From Terana coerulea (lineage: Eukaryota > Basidiomycota > Agaricomycetes > Polyporales > Phanerochaetaceae), in assembly GCA_024811115.1 (NCBI GenBank), contig JAKOGH010000645.1:248001-312000 (forward strand): DNA of 64,000 bases, read 5' to 3'. Position 1 is the first letter of the stretch. Each line of letters opens with the position of its first letter. The notes below the pieces were generated by a model, which saw nothing but the letters and a program-made list of their open reading frames with translations, was not told the origin of the DNA and ran no database searches. A program made the position numbers and the translations under genes. Positions 47,693 through 60,376 of this stretch are shown here, one piece after another.

Positions 47693-49431
47693 CTACTCGC
47701 TGTTCTTTTTATCCTTCTTCTCCTTCTTCTCTTTCTTGTCTTTCTTCTCCTTTTTCGGAGCCTCGTCTGACGGATCCTCCGCCTCCTTCCGCTTCTTCTT
47801 CTCCTCCTTCTTCAGCGCCTTCTTCTCCTCCTTGGAGAGCTTGACCTTCTTCCTTGGTGCCTCCTCTTCCTCCTCCTCATCCGAGTCAGCTTTGCGCTTT
47901 TTCTTCTTGTCCTTCTTGGGCGACGGCTCAATAAGAGGAAGAGCTGGCGCCTCCTCCTCGTCTTCCTCGTCGTCGTCGAGGGCGAGCTGGTCGAGGACTT
48001 TGCGAATGGCATCGGCGTTCTTGGCGGGTGCCTCGCCCGTCTCGAAGAAGTTAAGCCGCTCCTCGACTTGTTGTCGGAGGGCTTCACCGAAGGCGGAGGT
48101 GGGCTTGTCTGTGGACGACTTAGCGTCATGCACGTATTTTGGCTACACGCAGAACTCACCTGAGTAGCAGTCGATACGGGACGCTATTGAGCACTTGTTC
48201 GCTAGGAAACGAGAGATCCGACCCTTAAACTTGGGGCCTGCGCGACCAATGAAGGACGAGTGGTAAATCAAGCCGTACTGAGGGGTTATTAGATTACATA
48301 TCCATGCAGCATGAAAATGAAAATCGTGGCGTACTTTTGGCGTGTTGCCCTTCGTTTTCAATGCCCGGAACAATGCCTTCTCCGCACCCAAAATCTGTAC
48401 CGTACTTGCCGGGTACTTGGACAGATTTGTCAAGCTACCAGCATGGCTGATCAACCGCGCACCAATGCGCTCGCCCAGCAGCGCTGTCAAGCTTGGCGCG
48501 ACGAGGTTCATCTTCTCGGCGAGGTACGCCATGAGTGACTTGCGGTACTCCGCGATAGAGACGACCCGTGTCGCGAACGCCATGATGTTAAGCATGTCGA
48601 TTTCGTTGAGCGTCGAGCCCATGGATCCCCTGGCGGCATCGAGCACGTTCTGGGCACGGGTCATGTCGTCGTCGAGGATGGCAGCGAGGTCAGGGAGCTT
48701 CTCTTCGTCGAGGGTCTCCTTGGCACCAATGAACTGCGCGGTGCGGGCGTACTGGTGATTGTCGGGCACAAGCTTGACGAGTTCGGGGAAGTGGTAGCCG
48801 TACCATTCGCGGATACGCATGGAGAACAGGTTAACGTCCTTGTCGAGTTGGTCGAGAAGGGCAATTGCCTGGATGATCATGTTATCAATCCGGTTGACGT
48901 TGAACTTCAGCTTCGCGCGTGAGTACGAGTGTCCCAGACCGAGCTGGGCCTTGGTAAGGTCGTCTGCTTGAAGGCCTTTGAGGAGCTTGGAAGCGTGCAG
49001 CCGGATGCCACGAATGAGGTCCTTCGTCGTATCATCAAATGTGCAGTCGAAACCGAGAGTGCTCTTGACGTTGGCAGCAAGGTTAGGCTCCCAGACACCA
49101 AGAACCACCCTTGACTTCTTATTTGGCTTAGACAGGTTGAGTTCGAGGACCGACTGCAAGGTCTCGTTGAGAATACCTGGTCCCCAACGTCAATGGAGCT
49201 AATAGAAGATGGCATGCCTGACGCACCCTCAGAAACATCATTGGCATTCTCCAAAGCGTGCGCTGCACTCTTGAAAGGCGAGAAACTGAGGAGGTTCACC
49301 ATTTTGCCAAATTTCGCCAAGTCCTCGATTGAGTCCTGGACAGCCTTCGTTGACGAGCCGAGGGCATCTTGCAGCTTAACTTCGAAAACCGCATAGCCCG
49401 AAGCAGATTCGAAGAGGACGTGGGTGACCAT
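47693..49431 (-). CDS. NOP56: Box C/D snoRNP core protein NOP56
   Basis: The start at 49431 gives MVTHVLFESASGYAVFEVKL, the NOP56 N-terminus (xFESASGYALFE distinguishes it from NOP58). After an intron come ILNETLQSVLEL, SYSRAKLKFNVNRIDNMIIQ, DLDKDVNLFSMRIREWYGYH (NOSIC region) and the Nop domain ALLGERIGARLISHAGSLTN, LSKYPASTVQILGAEKALFR. A further intron precedes YGLIYHSSFIGRAGPKFKGR, and the tail is Lys/Glu-rich (KKEKKDKKEKKEKKDKKNSE end), typical of the family. It is about 530 aa with all frames intact. NOP56 assembles with NOP58, fibrillarin and Snu13 in the nucleolus to direct rRNA 2'-O-methylation. Confidence 0.94.
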
Positions 49432-51285
49432 CCTTCCACCACCAGAGTCCACGGAGCCGGAGGTAGGAAACTTTTTGGTACGGGAGTGCGATACAGAAGA
49501 GGAAAGCGGAATGATTTCCTCGCGAACATACAAGGGTATAATATAAGTTACATATAAAGCAATAACAACCCTTTAGTAGAAGCGTTATTATTTCAATAAA
49601 TAAAAGCGCATCTTAACGCCGAAATAATGAGTAAGCGCCTGTGCAGCTTCCCGCTTCAGATTCCTACAGTCATGTCGTATGCGCTGTCTTGCATACAAAT
49701 CCAACAGCATCCGCGACGCAATGAATAAAACTGTCCAATATTTAAACCGTATCTTTCATTTAACTTGAATCCTTCGTTGCTTTGCTCTCGCTCAGACTGT
49801 ACTTAGACTCGGACGGCTACACGCGAGGACCTGATGGTATATGGCACCAGGTTGACGCCAGGAGTGCTAGTCTTAGACAAACGTGCTCACCCAAGCTGCC
49901 ACAAGATACTTGCTCCCAGCTTTCAGAGTCGTAGGTTCTAGGAGGGTTTCCTGTACATAACCTCCATTACACAACCTGATTCTTGCTGCGCTTGGACTGA
50001 CGGGTTGAAGACCAGGGGTTATAATCACTGGCGAAACTGCGGTTGCGCCCGCAGCTGCAGGGGCATAGTATGATCATCCAAATGGTACTGCTTATGGCGA
50101 GCACATACCACCTACCGACCAGATCAACATTGTAGGTACGGTACAACATCGGCAGAACGCGAGGCCGGAGTCAAATCGAGTGTATCTGAATCAACATCTC
50201 GTTCAAGTTACGTGCGGGTTGCGCGGTTCAGTTAACCACAGTGAACGTGTGTCAATAACCATCTACATAACTTACTACTAAATGCGATTAATTCCCAGCG
50301 GCTGTAGATCTCGGGTTACAGGGGCATATCTTACACGCCTACCCTACAAGATGTGAACATTTGAACTTCGATCGCAGGAAGACGAGAACCCTAGGACAAG
50401 GGCGTCTGCGCTGGCCCCTTCGCGCACCTCGCGGCCGTAGAATACCCCCAATGCGCAGCGCAATCCAACGGAAGACTATCACACCCCGCACAGTGGTGTG
50501 CTCAACCGACCAAGCGACGCCACAGCTGCCATGAGGCCGTCACATGAGTTTGCGAAGCACGGTCCCGTCCTTTGCGGCAGAAGACTTCATACATATATGA
50601 ACTTTACCCTACCCCGATGCGCTGGAAGAGCCTAAGGTGTGCATTGATCCACCACGAATCTATAGAGAAAGCGTCTGATTGTTATCTCTCCTACAAATTC
50701 GCTGTAAAGTTCCCCTACCACAGGGATGGGCGATGACTCCGACGACATTGGGGGACTCCACACAAGTCATATGAAGCCGTGATCTTCACGCAGTCTTTCT
50801 CAGACTCAAACCCTATCGAAAGCTATGGATTCACACTCATGCACAATCAGATCCTGCGTACACGAGGCCAGGGTTCCCACTCTGTCTCCCACACCTGATT
50901 ATCCGCGAGCTCCGCAACTGCTTACATTCTCCGCTCCGTAAGACGACCGTTGAGTCATGCATTCCCTGTCAGACATTTACACCATCAAGCTGGCTTGTGG
51001 CGTTAACTCGCAAGACGTGGTATCTCGGAATGTCATGTGTTGGGCCGAAGCGAGTTGGGGTACGAACGTTATACAACGCTGTATTATACATGTTTTAGCT
51101 TCCGCATATGATGCTACGGTGGAAACGGTTCACACTATACAATCAGACAAGAGAATCCAGTGTGCAATACAAACCATGCATCGTACAATGTCTCGGCGAG
51201 CAAACGACTTATCGAGTTAGCTTACAGCACGGAATCATACCGAGTTTTGGAGCTTGAGAGTGACATCAGCATTATCAGCAGCAGC
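49432..51285. other. Gene-poor interval, about 1.85 kb
   Basis: The NOP56 promoter side is AT-rich (about 49550-49760). I found no gene I can support, though a frame at 50957-51220 has 87 codons with no family resemblance. Confidence 0.4.
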
Positions 51286-51903
51286 TCATAGGCTCATGGA
51301 CCCCATACGCTTGAGCAAAGGCTGGACGTGCATTAGCAACTTCCACGAATGGGTTTTCGAACCTTGAAGACTTACCTCCAAATTGGTTCGGGCAGCCGCC
51401 ACGCGTGTGAGGAACTCTGTAAGCTCTCCCTTCGATTGGCGAAAAATCATCTTCTGACCGGGTTTCGCCTGGTCCAATCAGGAGCACCAGCATTGGTGTT
51501 CCAACCCTCATAAGTCTGGAATGCAACTTTGGAGGGCGGCGCGCTCGAATTGTCACGAGTGTCCAATGTGGCGACGGTCAGGTACAGCACATATGTGTCC
51601 GGATCAGCGAAAAAGTTGTCCAGTTCGGGACCCTAAAGCATGTCAGCAATCTCTTGGTGTCTCAAGGACCATGAGGCTCACCGGCACATGTTGGACCTCG
51701 ACTGTACACCACACCTCATCTTCCGCCAACAGGCGCTCCGTGTCGAACACCTCTGCACTACTAGTGCACAGCCAGCAATCGACGGGTCCTAGACGTCTTG
51801 AAGATTTGTTGCGGCGCCGCTCTCGCGCCGCGTCCGATGGGCGACGGATTATGGTGCATTGACTGGTAAACGAACGATTGCGCAGCTTGGTAGCTTTAGG
51901 CAT
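51286..51903 (-). CDS. Hypothetical protein, two exons, frame doubtful
   Basis: The ATG at 51903 gives MPKATKLRNRSFTSQCTIIR and a basic segment, then RRLGPVDCWLCTSSAEVFDT and EVWCTVEVQHVP. A 50-bp GTGAGC...TAG intron joins GPELDNFFADPDTYVLYLTV, ATLDTRDNSSAPPSKVAFQT and YEGWNTNAGAP in phase. The following KPGQKMIFRQSKGELTEFLT, RVAAARTNLE reads well but lies one frame over, so a base is missing near 51475. No known domain is recognised. Composition and the clean intron argue for a real gene. Confidence 0.42.
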
Positions 51904-52955
51904 GGCAGCAGTTGGCCTAAGAAGACGGAAGCTCGCATGCCAGCCAATCTGGTGGTCCTATTAATACGAAGCCCTTGCTAATCTGTAATCAGATCAATTG
52001 GATCCTAGCATTCCAGGTACAGCAACTGACCGAGATGAAAGTTCCATGCGTCGAAATACACCGCCCGTGTGGATGTCTATCTGATACACACCGTCGCGGC
52101 CATGGCAAGCTAGAGGAGATGCACAAGTATGGTATGCGTAGAGGCGTGTGGACTTGATGACTACCCGGGGTGACGGAACAAACGTGGCCGTTTAGCGAAG
52201 ATGCTGGCTACGGATGCCGTGCCAGAATGATACGGGTCGGAAAACCTGAGACGGGCTGCTGGGGCATGGTGTGTTCGTGGCAGAACCGAACCCAACGGTG
52301 CAGGCTTGTGATGTCCTCGTGTGAAAGGTCTTCTGGATGAACGTGGTGCTTCCAGTCCTGCGCTGAAAACAAGATCAGTTTGGTAAGCATTGCAGCTTAG
52401 TCCCAGAACAAGGCAGACTCAAAGGTGGACATCAGGCATGAAAGCAGCCTCGAAAAGGGCAGAGTTAGTCGGCACGAAATGAGGAAGAACAATGTCTCCG
52501 CCGCACCCACAGATCCAAATAGATGTCAACAAATGCCACGCATTGCGGGACGAAGGGCGAAAACCGGGGAGCCGCCGAAGAATAAAGTGACTTGGCTGAG
52601 TTTCGCCATGTGCGTGAGCCGCCTCGTGTATAAGGCGAGGACTAGGGATGATACCCATCCCTCGCCCCTCCCCTAGTCTGTCACGGCTGGCCGCCAGGCC
52701 CTCCGGTCATTCATCCGCTCGCAGGAGATCGACTGGGAGGCGCTGCTGTCTCCGAGGGTTGACGACCCCGACGACCGCTTGCTTAGCTCCGCATCTACTC
52801 TGGAAGTCGAGACAAGGTGAGCTATCATTATTTCGCTTCCGCCACTGGGGTATCCGCTCATGATCTGGTCATATAGCCCTCTCACTTCCCCCTCTCGGTG
52901 ATACTCTCCGTCCCCTCATTCACGATAACGTTTACGACGACTCACCTACGATACG
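51904..52955. other. Intergenic, about 1.05 kb, possible minor exon
   Basis: Minus-strand segments near 52500-52430 (IVLPHFVPTNSALFEAAFMP) and 52350-52210 (HHVHPEDLSHEDITSLHRWV) look protein-like but cannot be joined with a proper donor. Otherwise nothing is recognised. Confidence 0.3.
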
Positions 52956-54320
52956 ATGGGCTTCCTGAACAAGCTTAAGACTACACTGGACATTGTCTCT
53001 ACACCCAAGGCACCCAAGCTAGGCGGTATTCCATTGCCAGAGCTTGAGGATGAGACCCTTGTCTACCCGGTGAATCTGGACATGGCGAGGAAGCAGCTGG
53101 ACGATGAGGGCTCAACGGCAAGCGATTCCACACCATCCCCGGTGACACCATTTGTGCGCCGCCGCCTTGGGTCAGTCTTGTCGCGGTCGTCGACACCGAC
53201 GGTATGTGCTTCCCGTCCCTCCACACCTCAGTTTTGCGCCCCCTCCCCACCCCCGACACTTGTTGCCCCCACCCCAAAGTGGAAGACCGCACCGGCTCTC
53301 CGTGAACAGGGCTGGCGCAACATCGATACTCCCGAGCCCGATCTTTTGAAGGACAGGAATCGCAGAGGGTCGATCCCCGCGAGGCCGTCGACAGCCCGCA
53401 TCTCCGGAGCGGTCGATATCGCCAGAAGTACTCAAGGAGAAGCCTCGGTCGATGACGCCGCAAGCCCCCTCAAGGGCGTCCACGTCTCGCTGGTCAGAGA
53501 GGTCGGAGTCGCCAGAGATATTGAAGAAGAGGCATTCGCCAACGTCGCCACATGCGCGTCCGCGATCCTCGTCGTTGCGCCACTCTGAGAAACCGCGTCG
53601 GGTTGCGGAATCACCTCGCCCGGACATTCCCCAGACGCCCATGGCACGGTCGCTATCACGGTCGACCGAAGGGACGTCAGCGTCTTCTGCGAAACGCCCG
53701 TTGAAAGGGATCTTGAAGCCCCCAAAGCCGTCGTCTGTCGACTCCGCGTTGCTGGAACCACACGATCTCCCATCTCCCCCCAGTTCTCCCCCGCCCGTCC
53801 CCCTCCCTTCGCAGTCATTTGGACTGCACTGGCAGTTGTTGCCTCCTAATCCCGCCATCAGCAAGTCCTTGCGGTTTGACATCGCGTTGCCGGTCGACTC
53901 GATGCGCAAGTACATCGGCGATAAGGCCCGCTGGCGCTGGGGTTCAAGGATTGGGAGAAGCCAGCGGTGGAGGGTGTCCAGTTGCAGCGGATGGTAATCC
54001 GTTGCCCCCAGCTCAAGCACTGGGACATTGTCGTGCGGAATTCCAAGGGCATCACCTGCGGTCATGTCTTTGACGCGATTCACGCGGCACTGGATACGCC
54101 GCTAACTCCCGCGGAGCAGGAGCGGTTAGTGACGGAGCGGAACCGTAACTCCATCGAGAAAGCATTCGCCAAGCGTTGCCAGGACGCTCCGATGTTGAAT
54201 GCCTACGCGCAGAAGCAGGGGCTCAAGCGAATCGATTTGCTGCAAGGCAAGCGACTCTTCGCCGGGTTGAGCCTCGCTCAAGACGACCGATGTGACCTAT
54301 GGGAGATGAGGCTAGCATAG
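52956..54320 (+). CDS. DUF6699 family protein, frame broken twice
   Basis: The ATG at 52956 gives MGFLNKLKTTLDIVSTPKAP, then a Ser/Pro/Arg-rich disordered region to about 53390. The disordered region continues one frame over (SISPEVLKEKPRSMTPQAPS ... KRPLKGILKPPKPSSVDSAL). Next is the DUF6699 fold: GLHWQLLPPNPAISKSLRFD, SMRKYIGDKARWRWG, then KDWEKPAVEGVQLQRMVIRC, PQLKHWDIVVRNSKGITCGH, VFDAIHAALDTPLTPAE. DUF6699 is an Agaricomycete domain of unknown function in which the LHW...I.V...G.T..DV pattern is conserved. Keeping the domain needs one base more in the GGGG at 53939-53942 and a change near 53385-53395. It ends at 54320. Confidence 0.65.
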
Positions 54321-55923
54321 GCGTGTGAGTACCGCGGGTTTGGTATGGTCCTATATTTTCTAGTCCCTGGAGTACTACACTTTTTCATGGTTAGTGATAC
54401 TATTGAGGCCGTCCAGCTTGAGCGACTTACATGTCGTTCGCAGGACTGGGCTTGATTCTACACATATTCTGGGGCGGGATCCTGTATCCCAATTATTCGC
54501 TTAATCGCATGTTCGTCGGCCTGGGCCTCGCTTTCGCCCATACCCTTCGCACGCCAAGTAGCACTTCGAAACCTTCCTTGTCGTTGTCTGGGTCATTCTT
54601 CCCTTTTGCACTGCATGTTCTCCGTTTGCTTTCGGTCATCCAGCTCACCCACACATGTACAGTATCTGCATCACCACACACCATTCATTGTAGCAATCGC
54701 TGTCTGTAACTGTTGTTAGCCATATGCATCTTTCCCTTGAACCTGGACACTTCCAATACCTTTGCAGTCATTCGCCACACCAATGCACAACGCGTGCCCT
54801 CGGGTAGCTCGCCACACGCTTTCCTAACTGACGGGTACGTCAGCATTTTCCCGGAGAAACGGCCCATACTAAGCATTGACTCCTCGAACAGGAGGCATTC
54901 GAACACGCTATGACGCGGTAGAATCTTGCAGTGTTGATTGGGTCGCATACTCGTGGACGCCTGCGACATCATAGCTTCCCTAACAGGATGTGAGCGATAC
55001 GCAGTCACAAACGTAGAGTATCCAGACGCACCTCCACGGTCCGGCTAGTTTCGGTCCAGAGTCCAGGAGCAAACCCCGCTGTGAACCTTCACGTCACGAG
55101 AGCCTCGGATGCAGATACTAGCCTGCAGATATGGTCTTCGCCGCACATAGGGATCTTGCGTCCCCGAGGTAGGTCGGCCTTGAGGCAACTGCAGCATCAG
55201 GAGAACCACTTCATTGTTCGCCGCATGTTGACCTGCTGAGCAGGATTTAACCTACAATCTGAAGATAGGCAGTGAAGGCGCATGTATGAAGGTGGATGAC
55301 GATTCAGTACAGTACACTCATGCTAACATACCCTGATCATCGACGGTGGTTGGCTCATGGCTCGGCCACAATAATTTTAGGGCATATATGAAGAGCGACG
55401 ATTGACGGAATGTCCTCGCAATGGCGGGATTTAGAATGGGTGTATATGTGGTCCACTCACGAGGGCGCATGCATAGAGGCACCTCCGTTAAGCGTAGACA
55501 GGGATGGCACCCTTCACCACAGCGCGAACATGTATGTCTTCGATAAAGCTTGAAAAACAAGCGCATAAAAGTAGCCTGCGCAGAGGTGTAGGTGAAGTCG
55601 TCGTGTAGTGCAGTTGGGCAATGGTCGAGATACGAAGCAGAGGGCAAGCAAATCCTAGGATCCGGAGCATCGCCTCGACGGCTTGTGGGGTCACTGCCGT
55701 CACGGCGCGGTTTGTCACAACGCTAGTTGAAGGCGCAGCCCATGGCCCTCCCTGGGCTTGAAAGCTTGACGACTCGAAGTTGCATGAGAGAGGTCATATA
55801 CAAAGATCCAAGTTCAACTGTTACACGTAGATAGCTATACTAGACAAGAACGTAACGACTGAGGAGGGAAGGATCATGGAAAGCAACATCATAAAATCCA
55901 TACGAGAAAGTAACTATGATAAC
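54321..55923. other. Intergenic, 1.6 kb, nothing recognised
   Basis: No gene or known element is supported. A pyrimidine-rich stretch lies near 54530-54720. Confidence 0.4.
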
Positions 55924-58900
55924 CTAATACCCCACACCAGAACTACCAATGATCTGGCGAGCCTGCAACGAAGGAGACGGCATAGTCGGCGGTCGAGGCG
56001 GCGAAGAATGCGGCTGTGCAACTCCGAGACCTGGACTGAGCATGTTCGGTGGCGAATGCGGTGGGTGCGGCGTCATGCGACCAATGTGCGGAGTGTTCGG
56101 GGACACCCTACCAGCGGCCATAGCTTGCGCAAGAGCAGGAGAGGAAAGGCCACGAGTCAGTTGGACTGGACGGGTACTGTTGGCGGAGGGCACTCGAGGA
56201 GGCGCGGACAACGAGAGGTTGGTGTCGAGGCCGTTCGCGTCCCCCATGTTGATACTGGCTGGCCGCTGCGGCTGGTGAACCAGGTACTGCATCTGCCGTG
56301 CTGCCTGAAGCTGCGCGCTGTAGTACGACGCCGCAGGCTGGCGCATTGCGACATGCCCGGTGGTGCCGTCTGGCCCAGTGAGGGTCCCCGCGAGCGCCGA
56401 CTTCATCAAACTGTTGTTGCGCATACTTGCATGATGCGCGTACTGGGAATGAGGACTATTTGCGATATGTGAAGCGAAATTAGTGACAGAGGGTATGGTG
56501 AAACCATTGGGTATTGGGGTCATGCTGGGTGTTTGGGATTTCGGGCGCACGGGGGATGTTATCGGTGCACCTTGCATCTGGAGATCGCCTTGGGCATCTT
56601 CTGCCTGACCTTGCACCGGAATGGAAATGGCATGCTTCGAGTCTTGATCAGCAGACGGCGTAGATTCACTGCGAATACCGTTTGGTGTGGTCGGAGATGG
56701 ATGGGGAGGAGAGCCCTGCTGGGGAACGGCGGGTATTGTTGGTGTGACGGGTGGACGCATCACACCATTCGACGGCATGCGCGTTTGTGGTACACCTAGT
56801 GGCGGGGGCATGTTACGGATAGAGCCGTTGGAGGAAACAGATACCGCCGAACCATTAACATGCCGAGAAGGCATGCTACCAGCTGAGGCCAACGGTGACG
56901 GTCCGGAACGACTTAGGTGGTCCCGACGCACAGATGAGGACTGAGCACCCAGCCTGAACGGAACGTATGGTTGCGGGCGGCCATCGGACCCTGGAATGGT
57001 GATTGTCGGGTCCAGCGTCATGGAGAGAACATCCTTGTCGTCTAGTAGGGATATTGAGGTGCATAGATGGCTGTGGAGAACTGTCAACTTGTGGACTAAT
57101 AATACTGGAGATAGAGGTGGACATACGAAGTGGAATAGTCATCGACTAGCTTCCTGTTATGCTCCTCTTGTCCCTCAGGACCAATCCCGGGTTCATCATC
57201 TGCGTCATATGCCCAACGCTCCTTCAAGCGACGGACATCTTCGTCATCCTCGCCGTCAGATGATTCGAGCTGCCGGCTAAGGGAACGAGGCAGGCGACGA
57301 TCAATGAACCTCCGCCCACCGCGTCCGACTCGCATGCGACAGGCGCGGTTGTTCCGGGGCGACAGTTCATGCCCGCCTTGTGATGGCTCTGACGACGACC
57401 GCGATGCCGCAATGAACTTGAAGAGACGAGATGCATAAGGTACAGGAGGTGCTTGGTAGGGATTCTGTATATATGTCAGCGTTATGTTCGATAAAACGAA
57501 GAGAAGATAAACGTACGTCGACGACGTTGTCCCAGCTGTGATCCCGCTCCTTTCTCTTGGCAAGTTCTTGCTCGACATGTGCACGGATGAGCGCTGCACG
57601 TTCCTTGGGAGGCATGATTGGTTCTTGTGCGGCAGGGGTGCCATATTCTGTGGGATCCCGGGTACGCAGCTTGAGAGGGATGCGTCTACGGAAAAGGTAA
57701 GAAATCAAGGACGATGGTAGTCCACCAGCTAATCTTACCCAGACTGTTCGGTTTTGATTTTCTTCGGTGCCCGCTCTCTGTCTTGGAAAAGCTCTTCGTC
57801 CTCCTTCGTACCCAAGCTCGGAAACTTGCGCTTGAGATCAACCAGAGAAAATCGGGATTCCCACACGCTCTTCCCGTACGCAGTTAGCTCCCGTTTCACG
57901 CCCTCGCGCTGCAGCACGCCAGTGACAAGTTCCATCGCCGTCGACAACTCCGACTGTAGACGAATCATCTTGTCTGAATACGTCGCCTGCTGTGCGCGAG
58001 TCTTGCGGACGGCCTTGCCCTCACGTCTTCGGAAACATATGTACGAATCATTCTTTGTATCGGTCTCGTCCAACTGTAACGCGAGCTTAGCACCATGCGC
58101 TTGTCAAGAGACAACATTACTTACGTTGACCGTTGGTATTATGGGATGACCGCCGCGTTCTACACGTCGTTCTTTCCAGTGAGGATAGATAGCGGTGGCA
58201 TGTTTCAAGAGTACCGAGGGTTGCGGTATCCATGGCGGTACCATGAAAATAGCGAACAACGCTGGAGACAGAGGAGATGCGAAGGTTTCTTGATAATCAG
58301 AGAAGGGAGGGAAAGGTGATCCTGATTCGAGTCCCTACACACGTAGTATGTTGAGAAGAAAGGTAGGATGAGACTGAGTACAGGCGCACTGACATGATGC
58401 AGAAATTCTGTCTTCTCGTGGGTGATCTTCTCAAAGATCGCCATTACGAGTTCAAACTCGTCTTCAGTAATAGCAAGCGCATGATTGCCCTCTGGCTCCT
58501 TGCCTTTCTTCGTGCTACGACTTGAGCGATTGCCCGAGCTGGAGACAGCGCCTTGAGCGCTAGTACCCTCGCCACGCGCCTCCTCGTTGTTCTTCTCTAG
58601 CCATTCCTGATCGCGCTCGTCCATGTAATAGATGAATCCATTGGCGAGCGCAAACGAGATAGACTCCTCGACGGTGTCCGAGGATTTCACATAGGTTACC
58701 GGATCCTTCCATTTCCCTGGAGGATAGATGGTCTCATAGCCTTCAACCTTACCGGTGCTGTCGGGTGTCGGGATGTAGGCAGCTGGTGCTTCCTTCCCAA
58801 TGCCCTTCGTAGATCGTGCAGTGGTCTGATGTCTGGTGGCCGCCGCAGAGAGGACTGCTTGCAGATGGTGTTCCTAAAAGGGAAGCTTAGTCAGCAAACC

Positions 58901-59177
58901 ATGGATCGATTTCCCACGCCGATTGACCAATCAGCGTGAGCCACGGAAGGAGCCTTCAACAACGTCGCGGACGGCGACGAAAAACAGTGAATAGACTCAC
59001 ATTTGCGTCCTCAGCATCCACACCAGCTGTAGAAATGACCCTGGCCTTCTCTTCGTCCTCATCAAGCACGATCGGGTCGGCATCGATGCTCTCCTTAATG
59101 ATCTTGAGGCGGGTTTTGTTCGTGACTCGGTTACGGTTGCGTAGCGTGGAAGGGCCTGCATGCTGAGCTCGGGCCAT
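55924..59177 (-). CDS. EPL1: Enhancer of polycomb-like protein, NuA4 subunit EPL1
   Basis: The ATG at 59177 gives MARAQHAGPSTLRNRNRVTN. The EPL1 domain spans the next exons: EHHLQAVLSAAATRHQTTAR, AAYIPTPDSTGKVEGYETIY, YMDERDQEWLEKNNEEARGE, AITEDEFELVMAIFEKITHE, MVPPWIPQPSVLLKHATAIY and PHWKERRVERGGHPIIPTVN, then DSYICFRRREGKAVRKTRAQ. A Gln/Pro/Ser-rich tail reaches 55924. It is about 950 aa. EPL1 anchors the Esa1-Eaf6-Yng2 histone acetyltransferase module of NuA4 in the nucleus. All junctions I tested keep phase except the one near 57095-57130, before LLDDKDVLSMTLDPTITIPG, where no donor/acceptor pair gives the right phase. Confidence 0.9.
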
Positions 59178-60082
59178 AGACGAGTAGGGGGGGAGAGGCC
59201 ACAGAGGAATAAGTTACGGGGGCGTGCGACCTTACGTGGAACGTGGGCGACGGCGACGGCGCAGGCGCGCTGAGTCGGAGGCCGGGGCTTTGGTTAGGGT
59301 TCTCCGGTTCGGCCCGAGGACGCAAGCGAATAATGGGCGGATGATGTAAGCAATCAATTTCCATTTATGGATGTTTTACCTCCGGTGTAGGCGCTCCGAT
59401 GCGAGAGCCCGCCTGCGGTGAAGCAGGCAGCCCCCATCGAGAGGAGCGGCGACAGCGGGGAAGAAACGCTCTATATACATCAGGGTGTACTATACTGCGT
59501 AAATACCTGTGTAGAAAGCTAGCCGTCAGAATCGTCGTCTCGAGACTGCGGCAGTACGCAGCGAGTAATTACACGCACCTATGATCCCTAGCGATTGCAG
59601 ACCATTCCCGACCGACATTCCCCACTTCCACTTGCCACATCCTTGACCATCGCTGTTCACTTAAAAGAAGTGGACGTCAGTACGACGTGTTATGCCCCTC
59701 GACAACCTTTATCGGGCTCGACCGGCGGGTGGCAAGCCCTTACTGTGCCCGCAGAGAAAACGTGCGATGAGCGTGATGAGAGACCTGGCACGAAAGGTAA
59801 CATACCATGAAGTGGAGAAATGAGCTGTTGTAACACTAGCGAAACCGCATACATGCAATTTTACGCCAGCTACAGGTGCTATAATTCAGCACCAGAGCTC
59901 TTCGGGGTCGACAATGAAGCGACAGAAGGCAGATTCTCATCGCCATGCGTCGGAAGTGAGTGGAAGTAAGTGCGGGGGGAGTTGAGGAACAATCCAGCCT
60001 TGACGACGGGAAGGACGAGGACAAGGCTGGAGGTGAGATGAAGGGAGCGGCTGGGATGAATGGCAATGCCCATTAACCCAGC

Positions 60083-60103
60083 CACGTGGGTATATACCAC
60101 GTG
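60083..60103 (+). promoter_or_regulatory. E-box / TATATA / E-box symmetrical element
   Basis: CACGTG at 60083-60088, TATATA at 60091-60096 and CACGTG at 60098-60103 form a near palindrome. CACGTG is bound by bHLH factors (Pho4/Cbf1/USF type). It lies 38 bp before the ATG at 60141. Confidence 0.45.
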
Positions 60104-60140
60104 GGAATTAGCGCTCACTGCAGGGCCAGCATGAGAGGAC

Positions 60141-60353
60141 ATGAGACTTGAGTTGGCTAATATTGAGCAAGCCGCTGCAATTCTTGCCGCTATTTCGTTT
60201 GGCATTTATGTAATTCGCTCACAGCATCTTCACTACAAAACATGCGCAGAGGGTCCAGCGAAACCGATTAAACGTTCCAAGGTCACATACAATCAAATTA
60301 CTAGTGAAGGCTTTAGTCTATCCGTATACAAGATACTCGTCCGTGTAATCTGA
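60141..60353 (+). CDS. Possible small membrane peptide, 70 aa
   Basis: An ATG just downstream of the E-box/TATA element opens MRLELANIEQAAAILAAISF then GIYVIRS, one moderately hydrophobic helix, then a basic part (AKPIKRSKVTYNQ). It ends 24 bp from the convergent GDA1 stop. No family is recognised and the length is near what chance gives. It is listed only because a promoter-like element sits right before it. Confidence 0.2.
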   Translation: MRLELANIEQAAAILAAISFGIYVIRSQHLHYKTCAEGPAKPIKRSKVTYNQITSEGFSLSVYKILVRVI

Positions 60354-60376
60354 AAAAATTAACAGACGGTACAGAA

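Larger units (their letters stand above)
59178..60376. other. Intergenic, 1.2 kb, with E-box/TATA element and a small ORF
   Basis: It lies between EPL1 and GDA1, both on the minus strand. Apart from the element at 60083-60103 and the ORF at 60141-60353 (separate entries), nothing is recognised. Confidence 0.4.

Noticed and set aside
47688..48167. Plus-strand Ser/Phe-rich frame of 159 codons with a membrane-like start
   Set aside because: It is the reverse of the NOP56 Lys/Glu tail; the Ser/Phe repeats are just the complement of AAG/GAG codons.
55949..56472. Long plus-strand open frames opposite EPL1
   Set aside because: They are antisense shadows of the low-complexity Pro/Ser/Gln tail of EPL1, with Arg/Gly-rich composition and no family match.
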